A stretch of DNA of 64,000 bases from Pseudooctadecabacter jejudonensis (GTDB taxonomy: Bacteria > Pseudomonadota > Alphaproteobacteria > Rhodobacterales > Rhodobacteraceae), in the NCBI RefSeq assembly GCF_900172275.1, contig NZ_FWFT01000002.1, positions 186,001 through 250,000 of the forward strand, written 5' to 3'. A program made the position numbers and the translations under genes. Within the stretch, counting starts at the first letter, position 1. Each line of letters opens with the position of its first letter. The notes below the pieces were generated by a model. The model did not search any database and was not told the origin of the DNA. It saw only the letters and a list, made by a program, of their open reading frames with translations. Below are positions 54,358 to 61,891 of this stretch, in pieces.

Positions 54358-56246
54358 GGGGTGGCCTCCTCGGGGATGTAGGGATCGTTGCGTTTGTCGG
54401 TCAGATCACCGTCGATCTTGCGGGCATAACCGCGCGGCGTGAACATGCGCGGCCCCTCACCCAAGCGCGCCAGCCGCGAATTGGAGGATCCGACAAGTAC
54501 CACGGTCAGCATATCAACCTCATCCACCTGCAGGTCTTTGAGGGCACGATACCGCACGTGTTCCGTTGGGCGACCTAGATTGGTGGCAAGCATGACAGGC
54601 GTATCGACGGGGCGATGTTGCAGCAAAATGTCCCGCGCCTCCGCCAGCAAGGTCCGCCGTGTCTTGGACACAGGATTGTAAAACGCGATCACAAAATCGC
54701 CCTCAGCCGCCGCATGCAGACGCCGAATAATGTCATCTCTGGGCGTCAAAAGATCGCTTAGGGAAATGGTGCAGAAATCATGTCCCAGCGGTGCCCCAGC
54801 CCGCGCGGCCGCCCCCTGCAGCGCGCTGACACCGGGCGAACACACGACTTCAACCCGACGGGCGGCATCGCTGACGCCTTCCTCATCCGGGCCGCGGTCA
54901 AGCAGTTCAAACACCAGCGCACCCATGGCGTAAATGCCCGCATCGCCCGAACAGACAAGGGCTACGTTTTTGCCCTTCGCCGCCTGTTCCAACGCATAGC
55001 GGCACCGTGCTTCTTCCCCGCCCAAGGGGAAATCGCTGCGGGCCTTTCCGGCGGCCAGTGGCCCTAGAAGATCAATATACAATCCGTAGCCCACCAATTC
55101 TTCGGCATCTGCGACAAGTTTGGATACTTCTGGCGTGCGCCACGACGCCTGTCCCGGCCCGATTCCAACCACCGACAGCCGCCCCCGCGCGCGGCCGCGC
55201 ATCTTGGAAATCGGGGCCGACGCCCGCGCAACAGCGCAGGTCGCGTTGGCGGTTTTCGCCTTTGGGATGATCAACGCGCTGTCTGGTCCGGCTGCGGCAA
55301 GTGCGGCCCCCTCGGAGACGCCGTGGCAGCCCACCTCGGCGAAGACCACGTCGGACGGCGTCTGCAGACGATCCGCCTCTGCCTCCAACTCTGTGGCGGT
55401 AAACACACGATACGGAACGTCCAATCGCCGCGCGATTTCGTTCATCGCGCCCTCATCCGCCTTGAGGTCGAGGGAGGCCACGCAGGCGATACTCTCAGCC
55501 AAGATCAGGGCTCGGCCCAAGGCGTCCTGCACTAACGTCCAGACCTCTTCTACATCCGCGCCGCGGGCACAGCCCAGGCCCAACGTGATGTCTTGACGCA
55601 CAAAACCGATCGATGCGTCGCCGTCATCCGCCTTCAAATCAACGGGCAGAGACCCCTTCGTTGGAAGGTGCGGCGCGGCATCGACCGACACATTCTTCAT
55701 CGCCGCCACTCCTGCAAGCCAAGGGGCGGCACCGGTCAGGGTAAACCGCTCCCCATTCAGCAGACCCGCCATGACCGCCTTTGCCCCCTCAGGGTTCACC
55801 ACACGCCAGCCTGCGGGCGGCTCATCTAATGCGACGCCCATGGCCACGTCTCCTGCCGTGGTGACCGCAGCGGTGCCGTCCAATCCTTCGGCAATCTGCG
55901 ATGCCAACCGGTTGGCCCCGCGGTGCCCGCCCAAGAGGGGCACAACAACACGCCCATCATCCGACACTGAAATCACCGGCGGTTCCGTCGTCTTATCCGC
56001 CAACAGGGGCGCCACCCCGCGGATCAGAATGCCACTGGCACAAATCCCGACAATCGGCGTGCCTGCCGCAAACAAGTCCCGCGCATGATCCAACGCATTG
56101 GCAAAGTACGCATCGGCCTGCGCAACGCGCCCCTCGCGCCCATGGACCTGTGCGCCCAGGATCGCCGCCACACGGTGGGCAATGGGCGCGCCTGATGCAG
56201 ACAGAGCCAAGACAACAGGCGCATGAATATCGTGTGTTAGAGCCAT
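54354..56246 (-). CDS. cobJ: CbiG-CobJ fusion, precorrin-3B C17-methyltransferase
   Basis: 630 residues. Residues about 1-345 are a CbiG-type module: N-terminal GICASGILIRGVAPLLADKTTEPPV and C-terminal LGLGCARGADVEEVWTLV, EVGCHGVSEGAALAAAG. Residues about 357-600 are CobJ: LSVVGIGPGQASWRTPEVSKL, VALVCSGDAGIYAMGALV, VVCSPGVSALQGAAARAGAPLGHDFCTISLSDLLTP. CobJ contracts and methylates at C17; CbiG opens the delta-lactone in the cobalt-early route, and its C-terminal half is homologous to CobE of the late route. Overlaps cobI and cobM. Confidence 0.92.
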   Translation of the reverse strand: MALTHDIHAPVVLALSASGAPIAHRVAAILGAQVHGREGRVAQADAYFANALDHARDLFAAGTPIVGICASGILIRGVAPLLADKTTEPPVISVSDDGRVVVPLLGGHRGANRLASQIAEGLDGTAAVTTAGDVAMGVALDEPPAGWRVVNPEGAKAVMAGLLNGERFTLTGAAPWLAGVAAMKNVSVDAAPHLPTKGSLPVDLKADDGDASIGFVRQDITLGLGCARGADVEEVWTLVQDALGRALILAESIACVASLDLKADEGAMNEIARRLDVPYRVFTATELEAEADRLQTPSDVVFAEVGCHGVSEGAALAAAGPDSALIIPKAKTANATCAVARASAPISKMRGRARGRLSVVGIGPGQASWRTPEVSKLVADAEELVGYGLYIDLLGPLAAGKARSDFPLGGEEARCRYALEQAAKGKNVALVCSGDAGIYAMGALVFELLDRGPDEEGVSDAARRVEVVCSPGVSALQGAAARAGAPLGHDFCTISLSDLLTPRDDIIRRLHAAAEGDFVIAFYNPVSKTRRTLLAEARDILLQHRPVDTPVMLATNLGRPTEHVRYRALKDLQVDEVDMLTVVLVGSSNSRLARLGEGPRMFTPRGYARKIDGDLTDKRNDPYIPEEATP

Positions 56247-56938
56247 GGATCGGCCCCTTTCGTCAGCAAAATCATGGAAAAATAAGGCGCTTTCTCAGGC
56301 GCTTCCGCCAAAGGCAGAACAACCTGTTCAGGCAAGCTGGCCCGTTCGATATATGTGGCCTGCGCGGTCAGCCCCAAGGCGTCAATGACGCTGCGGATTT
56401 TCTGCAAATGCCGCCCCACTTTCATGATCGCAACGGCCTCCGCCCCCGCAATCCGGTTTCGCAAATCCGCCTCATTCATCGGCCCCGGCAAAACGGTCAA
56501 CCGCTCATTGCGGGCCACAAGCGGGCGTCCCGACACAGCCGCACAGGCCGTCACAGACGTGACCCCGGGGATAACCTCAACCTGAAAGTCCTGTTTCAGC
56601 CGCGCGTGGACATACATAAACGATCCGTAAAAAAACGGATCACCTTCGCACAGCATCACGACATCAGTGCCTTTACGCAAAACATCCGCAATCTCGGCCG
56701 CGCCTTTGTCATAGGCAGCCTGCGCAGGCTCCCGTGCCACGGTCATGGGCACATCCAGACGAATTTCGTGTGCATCTGACGCAATCAAATCGGCGGCAAT
56801 CGCACGGGCAAAACTGTCGCCTCCGGCCAAAGACGGATAGGCCACGCAGGCCGCCCCCTCAATCGCGCGCGCCGCCTTCAACGTCACCAGATCCGGATCG
56901 CCCGGCCCCAGCCCCACACCAATCAACCTACCCAGCAT
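56237..56938 (-). CDS. cobI: Precorrin-2 C20-methyltransferase
   Basis: 233 residues. MLGRLIGVGLGPGDPDLVTLKAARAI, MLCEGDPFFYGSFMYVHARL and VIPGVTSVTACAAVSGRPL are the family motifs, in the CobI/CbiL arrangement. It adds the C20 methyl group. A 10-base overlap couples it to cbiG-cobJ. A short terminator-like repeat separates it from cobL upstream. Confidence 0.95.
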   Translation of the reverse strand: MLGRLIGVGLGPGDPDLVTLKAARAIEGAACVAYPSLAGGDSFARAIAADLIASDAHEIRLDVPMTVAREPAQAAYDKGAAEIADVLRKGTDVVMLCEGDPFFYGSFMYVHARLKQDFQVEVIPGVTSVTACAAVSGRPLVARNERLTVLPGPMNEADLRNRIAGAEAVAIMKVGRHLQKIRSVIDALGLTAQATYIERASLPEQVVLPLAEAPEKAPYFSMILLTKGADPWL

Positions 56939-56952
56939 GGCCGCGCCCCATC

Positions 56953-56984
56953 TTCATCTGACCCCAAAAACTCCCCCCGGAGGG
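56953..56984 (-). terminator. Terminator-like repeat between cobL and cobI
   Basis: Near-identical to 50247-50280. The minus strand reads a GC-rich CTCC/GGAG stem, TTTTT, then a tail ending AGATGAA. It may trim or attenuate the cob transcript. Confidence 0.55.
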
Positions 56985-57004
56985 TCCGTTTGCCGTGTTG
57001 CACA

Positions 57005-58222
57005 TCATCGTTTGATCAAGCTCCACTGCGTCACGGGCATTGACGGACGCCACCCCGTAAACGCGCCAACAGGGTCAGCCCGATGGGTCTGCAGCCGAAC
57101 CAGATCTCCGCCGTGCAATTTGTGCAGCGCGATCAGCTGCGCTTCGCTTTCCAATGTCACGGCGTTGGCAACGACGCGCCCCAAAGGCCGCACGGCAGCC
57201 CACACCGCCTCAAATGTCTCCGGCGAAAGGCCACCACCGATAAAAACAGCATCCGGAGGCTCAAGGTTTTCAAGGGCTTGCGGAACTTTCCCATCGATCA
57301 ATTCCAACTTGGGCGCCCCCAGCGCCAGTGCGTTTTCCGCGGCCATCGCGCGGCGGTCAGTGCGGGGTTCGATGCCGATGGCGCGGGCGTAGCGGGCTGC
57401 GCGCATCCATTCGATGGCGACGCTGCCGCAGCCGGTGCCGATGTCCCACAAAAGCGCACCGCGCATGGGCATCAATTTGGCGACGGTCGCGGCGCGCACT
57501 TCGCGTTTGGTCATGGTGCCATCAGATTGGAACAGATCATCCGCAAGCCCCGGAACACGTGGCAAAAGCGCTGCATCTGGGGCCGCAACACACTCGATAC
57601 ACAAGGTGTTGAAGGCGGGCACATCATGGGACCAGTCGGCAGCGGTCCCGTCAAACCGTTCTTCACGCGCGCCGCCCATGGCGGCGAGGACAGTCATGGA
57701 CGAGCCGCCAAAACCGCGATCGGTCAGAAACGTCGCGATCTGGCCTGGGGTTTCCGCGCCGGTCGTGAGGACGATAAGCCTTTGATCTGGCTGTATAAAA
57801 GCGATCATTTGCTCGACGGGCCGGCCATGGACCGTCAAGGTCTCACAATCCGCCAGCGACCACCCCATACGGGCTGAGGCCAGCTGAAATGCGCTGAGTT
57901 GGGGATGATAGACGATCTGGTCGGCGGGGATCGCACGCCCGATGCGGGCACCCACGGAGAACCACAGGGGATCCCCTGTCACCAACACCACGACGCGACG
58001 ATCTTTCAACGATTCCAATGTGTTGATCATGGCATCGAAGGGCGAGGGCCAGGCGATCCGTTCGGCATTCGGGTTGCTGGACAAGGTATGATGACGGTCC
58101 CCACCGACGATCACCTCTGCCGCTTCGACGATGGTTCGGGTGGCGGGGGTCAGGCCGTCCATGCCGTCTTCGCCGATGCCGACGATGTGCAGCCAAGGGG
58201 CGGGTGTGAGCGCGTTAACCAT
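57005..58222 (-). CDS. cobL: Precorrin-6Y C5,15-methyltransferase (decarboxylating)
   Basis: 405 residues from ATG 58222. The N-terminal CbiE-like half (WLHIVGIGEDGMDGLTPATRTIVEAAEVIVGGDRHH, VVVLVTGDPLWFSVGA) methylates C5; the C-terminal CbiT-like half (LLWDIGTGCGSVAIEWMRAARYARAIGIEP, AVFIGGGLSP) methylates C15 and decarboxylates the acetate side chain. Two SAM sites are present, so the fusion is intact. Four tandem CGTATGGC copies lie 23-63 bases upstream of the start. Confidence 0.95.
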   Translation of the reverse strand: MVNALTPAPWLHIVGIGEDGMDGLTPATRTIVEAAEVIVGGDRHHTLSSNPNAERIAWPSPFDAMINTLESLKDRRVVVLVTGDPLWFSVGARIGRAIPADQIVYHPQLSAFQLASARMGWSLADCETLTVHGRPVEQMIAFIQPDQRLIVLTTGAETPGQIATFLTDRGFGGSSMTVLAAMGGAREERFDGTAADWSHDVPAFNTLCIECVAAPDAALLPRVPGLADDLFQSDGTMTKREVRAATVAKLMPMRGALLWDIGTGCGSVAIEWMRAARYARAIGIEPRTDRRAMAAENALALGAPKLELIDGKVPQALENLEPPDAVFIGGGLSPETFEAVWAAVRPLGRVVANAVTLESEAQLIALHKLHGGDLVRLQTHRADPVGAFTGWRPSMPVTQWSLIKR

Positions 58223-58244
58223 TGGCGATTTCCGGCAAATTGGG

Positions 58245-58285
58245 CGTATGGCACGCGTATGGCTGGCGTATGGCAACCGTATGGC
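58245..58285. repeat. Four CGTATGGC copies at exact 11-bp period upstream of cobL
   Basis: CGTATGGC starts at 58245, 58256, 58267 and 58278; the three-base spacers differ (ACG, TGG, AAC). The block fills most of the gap between the cobH stop and the cobL ATG. Confidence 0.95.
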
Positions 58286-58305
58286 TCAATGTGTGGCAGG
58301 ACAGG

Positions 58306-58947
58306 TTAACCATTTGAAACCTCAGGCAAGCCCGCGGCCAGCGCGTTGACCGCCGCCGAGGCCATAGCGGAGCCGCCTTTGCGGCCCCTGAGCGCGACAA
58401 AATCCACCCCGCGCGGGTTGGCGGCGAGTTCGGCTTTGCTTTCGGCCGCCCCCACAAACCCCACGGGAAAGCCGAGGATGACGGCGGGTTTGGGGAACCC
58501 TTGATCGATCAGATCAAGCAAATGAAACAGAGCGGTGGGCGCGTTGCCGATGGCAACCACAGCACCCGCGATATGCGGTTCCCAAAATTCAACGGCGGCG
58601 GCGGACCGTGTGTTGCCGATGGATTTGGCATGGTCCAGCGTGCGGGGATCGTTGAGGGTGACGATTACGTCATTGCCTGCGGGCAAATACCTGCGGATGA
58701 TGCCCGCACCGACCATTTCACAATCACACAGGATGGGCGCCCCGCCCCTCAGGGCGATGTGGCCTGCTTCGCTAACACCTGGACTGAAGGCCAGACGGTC
58801 GGCGATTTCGACCATGCCGCACGCGTGAATAAGCCGCGTGATCAGCGGGTGCATCTGAGACGGAAACCGATCCAGCCGCGCTTCGTCTGCGACGGTGGCA
58901 AAGGACTGCGCGTAGATGGCGGCTGGGTCTTTTTCATAGGGGCGCAT
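58306..58947 (-). CDS. cobH: Precorrin-8X methylmutase
   Basis: 213 residues. DPAAIYAQSFATVADEARL, RLIHACGMVEIADRLAFSPG (catalytic His), LCDCEMVGAGI and VILGFPVGFVGAAESKAEL are CobH/CbiC signatures. It moves the C11 methyl to C12, giving hydrogenobyrinic acid or its cobalt form. The ATG at 58947 is directly preceded by a perfect 22-bp palindrome, so no independent ribosome site is seen. Confidence 0.95.
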   Translation of the reverse strand: MRPYEKDPAAIYAQSFATVADEARLDRFPSQMHPLITRLIHACGMVEIADRLAFSPGVSEAGHIALRGGAPILCDCEMVGAGIIRRYLPAGNDVIVTLNDPRTLDHAKSIGNTRSAAAVEFWEPHIAGAVVAIGNAPTALFHLLDLIDQGFPKPAVILGFPVGFVGAAESKAELAANPRGVDFVALRGRKGGSAMASAAVNALAAGLPEVSNG

Positions 58948-58969
58948 ATCAAAATTCCGGAATTTTGAT
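58948..58969. promoter_or_regulatory. 22-bp palindrome abutting the cobH start codon
   Basis: Arms ATCAAAATTCC/GGAATTTTGAT; the last base touches the cobH ATG. Any ribosome site must lie inside the arm (GGA). Fourth of the CCGG family. Confidence 0.8.
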
Positions 58970-58973
58970 GGGG

Positions 58974-58993
58974 CTAAAATTCGGGAATTTTAG
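58974..58993. terminator. 20-bp inverted repeat over the cbiX stop codon
   Basis: CTAAAATTC-GG-GAATTTTAG, arms perfect, centre CGGG rather than CCGG. Its outer arm contains the cbiX TAA (58990-58992). Fifth family member, four bases from the fourth. Confidence 0.75.
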
Positions 58994-60204
58994 CGGCGAC
59001 GTTTGCGGGCGGATTCGGGGCCGTGCGGGTGCTTGGCGTGGGGATATTCGGCATGGTGGTGATGGTGGTGATCATCGTCGCCATGGTGATGGTGATGGTG
59101 GTGGTGGTCGTGCCCCTTTTCCATCGCCTGCAAGCGGCACATGCCGGTGCAGAAGGTGTCGCACAGGATGCAATCGGCCACGTTTGATCCCGGCGCGGAG
59201 GCGCCTTGGCCTTCGACGTGGTGGTGGTGGGAGTCCTGGATCGCGCCCACTTCGCCCTCAAACCCCACGACGGCGGTGCGGTATTTGCACAGCACGCAAG
59301 TGGGCGGAGGGGTTTCAGCGAAGGCAGGGTGGTTGCGTTGATCGGGCGTGATGTGTTTGTGTTCGCCGTTTTCAAACGCCAGCACCTGTTCTCTGTAGCC
59401 GCAGATCCCGCAGTTGGGGGGCGGGTTTTTGCCGGTTTGTTCGATGATGCGTTCGGCAAAGGTTTCGAGCACTTTTGGGTGATCGCCCAGATAGCCTGCT
59501 TTGACAAATGTGATGTCGGGATGATCCGCGGCGACCTGATCGGTGAAGCCGTAAATCCGGTCGATCAGGATGCCGGAGAACAGAAAATACGGGAACACGA
59601 TGATACGTTTGTAGCCCAGTTTTGCCGCATGGCTGAGGCAGGGTTCGACGAGGGGGAAGGTCACGCCGGAGTAGCCGACCTCACACCAGCCAAAGCCCAG
59701 ACCCTCGTGCAGCATCCGCGCGATTTTGGCGACGTTGCCGTTGGCGTCAGGGTCCGACGCGCCACGCCCGATGACCACAAGGCAGGTGTCGTGGCGGTGA
59801 ACCTGGGCGGTTTTGTTCGCCTCGGCCTCGGCCTCTTCGATGCGGCCAGCGGCGGCGGCAATCATTTTGGGATCAACGCCCAGTTCGCGGCCATAGCTGA
59901 TCGGCATCCCGTGTTTGGCGGCATAAGTGTTGAGCACGGTCGGGATGTCATTTTTGGAGTGCATGGCGGCAAAGAGCATGCCCGGCACGGCGAGGATGCG
60001 GGTGCAGCCGCTGTCGCGCAGGGTGTCGAGGCCGTCGCGGATCACGGGGTTGGCAAATTCAAGGTAGCCGTATTCGGTCTGCCAGTCTTTGGGCAGCAGG
60101 GCGGGCAGTTTGTCGGCCAGGGTCGCGAATTCATCGACAGCGGATTGGGAGCGGGAGCCGTGCCCGCAGATCATCACGCCGGTTTTTTGGGGGGTATCGG
60201 TCAT
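58990..60204 (-). CDS. cbiX: CbiX-type sirohydrochlorin cobaltochelatase with Cys- and His-rich tail
   Basis: 404 residues from ATG 60204. Two CbiX half-domains: GVMICGHGSRSQSAVDEF (His14 at the active site) and CLVVIGRGASDPDANGNVAKIA, then FPYFLFSGILIDRI. After about 262 come three paired-cysteine blocks (CGICGYREQ, CVLCKYR, CILCDTFCTGMCRL) able to hold iron-sulfur clusters or metal, and the last ~42 residues hold runs of eight and six histidines. CbiX inserts cobalt early in the route; long CbiX forms with FeS and His-rich ends are known. The tail may store or deliver cobalt. Confidence 0.9.
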   Translation of the reverse strand: MTDTPQKTGVMICGHGSRSQSAVDEFATLADKLPALLPKDWQTEYGYLEFANPVIRDGLDTLRDSGCTRILAVPGMLFAAMHSKNDIPTVLNTYAAKHGMPISYGRELGVDPKMIAAAAGRIEEAEAEANKTAQVHRHDTCLVVIGRGASDPDANGNVAKIARMLHEGLGFGWCEVGYSGVTFPLVEPCLSHAAKLGYKRIIVFPYFLFSGILIDRIYGFTDQVAADHPDITFVKAGYLGDHPKVLETFAERIIEQTGKNPPPNCGICGYREQVLAFENGEHKHITPDQRNHPAFAETPPPTCVLCKYRTAVVGFEGEVGAIQDSHHHHVEGQGASAPGSNVADCILCDTFCTGMCRLQAMEKGHDHHHHHHHHGDDDHHHHHHAEYPHAKHPHGPESARKRRR

Positions 60205-60452
60205 GTGGCCTGTTCCTCTTGCGCGTCGCCTGGGATTGAGGCCTCTGGGGTGGCGTCCTCGGTGTTTTCGTCTGCCTTTTTGCGCCCGCCCAGCAGAGCG
60301 ATGGCCCCTGCGATGGCGATGCCGCCCAGGGCGATCCAGTGGCCGTGGCCTGCGACCTCTCCCAGGTGGCCGATATGGGCCAGCGCCGGTGTGGCGATCA
60401 GTGTCGCGGTAGGGATGAGGGCGGCCAGGATGGGGCGCAATCTGGGGCGCAT
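60201..60452 (-). CDS. DUF6732 small membrane protein, possible cobalt-uptake accessory
   Basis: 83 residues. A signal-like N-terminus (ILAALIPTATLIATPALAHIGHLGEVAGHGHWIALGGIAIAGAIALL) contains a histidine-rich patch H-GHL-GHGH after the signal and one membrane span; the C-terminal ~25 residues are acidic. The pattern fits DUF6732 and recalls CbtB-like proteins. Overlap with cbiX (ATGA) implies linked synthesis; a metal role is inference. Confidence 0.65.
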   Translation of the reverse strand: MRPRLRPILAALIPTATLIATPALAHIGHLGEVAGHGHWIALGGIAIAGAIALLGGRKKADENTEDATPEASIPGDAQEEQAT

Positions 60453-60846
60453 GGGGGCAATCTCCGGTTACAGCACGCGCCAGACCCCCGCAGGTGCGGG
60501 ACGGACGATCCGACGTTTGGTCCCCTGTATGGGTCAACGCAGCGGTCGGCAACCTTTCTGGCCCGTTGGGGCGTCGTCTGGGCGCAGTTGATCATGAGGG
60601 CTGGGTGGGGGCAAGTGAGGAAGCGGCATTGTGGCGCTGTGGCGCGACGTCAGGTCGGGGAGTGGGGGCGCTGCTCGTGATGTTTTTGGGGGCGCTGCCC
60701 CCGGCCCTATGGGCCTCCCCCGGGATATTTGGGAAACAAAGACAGGCGCGGTTGTGCGTTGATGCACGGGTGGTGCGCTGTGACGGGCGTGTGCGCAGGG
60801 GACGGGCTGCGTTAGGTGAGGGGCAAGCAAGGAATGGAGGCCCGCG
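60453..60846. other. 394-base gap between divergent cobalamin-side gene and hydroquinone reductase
   Basis: Contains a multi-hairpin element at 60688-60737: GGGGGCGCTGCCCCC, GGCCCTATGGGCC, then CCCCCGGGATATTTGGGAAACAAAGA split at the bend. A CCCGCA/TGCGGG hairpin lies at 60487-60500. It probably holds two divergent promoters, but none was readable. I found no cobalamin riboswitch: no B12 box or its partner helix on either strand. Confidence 0.6.
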
Positions 60847-61821
60847 ATGGGACATTTGGTAGACGGCGTTTGGCATGACGTTTGGTATGACACGAAATCC
60901 ACCGGCGGGTCGTTCAAGCGCGACACGGCGAAGTTTCGCAACTGGATCACGGCGGATGGGTCTGCGGGGCCGACGGGCGAAGGTGGATTTGAGGCCGCAT
61001 CAGGGCGATATCATCTGTACGTGTCTTATGCGTGCCCTTGGGCGCATCGGGCGCTGGTGTTCCGCAAGTTGAAGGGGTTGGACGCCCACATTTCGGTCAG
61101 CGCGGTGCATCCCGATATGCTCAGCGATGGGTGGACATTTGAGACGGATGACCACGGGGCGACGGGGGATGATCTTTATGGGCTGCCGTTTGCGCGGGAT
61201 CTTTATATCAAGGCTAACCCTCAGGTCTCGGGCCGGGTGACGGTGCCTATTTTGTGGGACAAGGACCGGGAAACGATCGTCAGCAACGAAAGCTCTGAGA
61301 TCATTCGCATGTTTAATTCTGCGTTTGATGGGATCACGGGGAACAGCGACGATTACTGGCCGCAAGAGATGCGCGACGACATCGAAGAGGTGAACGCGCG
61401 GATCTATGACACGGTGAACAATGGCGTTTACAAGTCGGGGTTTGCCACCACGCAGGAGGCCTATGACGCGGCTGTGGGGCCTTTGTTTGACAGCCTGGAT
61501 TGGTTGGAGGAGCGGCTGTCGCAGCAGCGCTATCTGATGAGCGACCGCATGACGGAGGCCGATTGGCGGTTGTGGACGACGCTGATCCGGTTCGACATGG
61601 TCTATCACCAACATTTCAAATGCAACCGCAAGCGGATCATCGATTATCCGAACCTTTGGGGCTTTACCCGAGAGCTGTATCAGGTGCCCGGTGTGGCGGA
61701 GACAGTAAACATGCATCACATCGTGCGCCATTATCATTACAGCCACGAGAGCATTAACCCCAACCGCATCATCCCGATCAATCCGGTGATCGATTTTGAC
61801 GCGCCCCACGGGCGGGGCTGA
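60847..61821 (+). CDS. Glutathionyl-hydroquinone reductase
   Basis: 324 residues. GSH-binding cysteine is Cys63 in YACPWAHRAL of the thioredoxin-fold N-terminal domain, with IVSNESSEIIRMF; the C-terminal GST helix domain has TEADWRLWTTLIRFDMVYHQHFKCN. This matches the Xi-class (YqjG/ECM4/PcpF) enzymes that reduce glutathionyl-hydroquinones. No obvious link to cobalamin synthesis. Confidence 0.93.
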   Translation: MGHLVDGVWHDVWYDTKSTGGSFKRDTAKFRNWITADGSAGPTGEGGFEAASGRYHLYVSYACPWAHRALVFRKLKGLDAHISVSAVHPDMLSDGWTFETDDHGATGDDLYGLPFARDLYIKANPQVSGRVTVPILWDKDRETIVSNESSEIIRMFNSAFDGITGNSDDYWPQEMRDDIEEVNARIYDTVNNGVYKSGFATTQEAYDAAVGPLFDSLDWLEERLSQQRYLMSDRMTEADWRLWTTLIRFDMVYHQHFKCNRKRIIDYPNLWGFTRELYQVPGVAETVNMHHIVRHYHYSHESINPNRIIPINPVIDFDAPHGRG

Positions 61822-61891
61822 CGCGATTGGTGTCTTGAAGAGGGCGCGCGTTTCGGGTTCATGTGGCGGAGCAAATTGAGGAGCCTGCCCC

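Noticed and set aside
58306-60452. Frameshift between cobH and cbiX
   Set aside because: Both frames are complete with normal termini; the gap is filled by the palindromes.
60453-60846. Cobalamin riboswitch upstream of the cbiX-cobH run
   Set aside because: Read on both strands; a stretch GCCAGAAAGGTTGCC (minus strand, near 60558) weakly resembles a B12 box but lacks the core GACC and no upstream partner helix is present.
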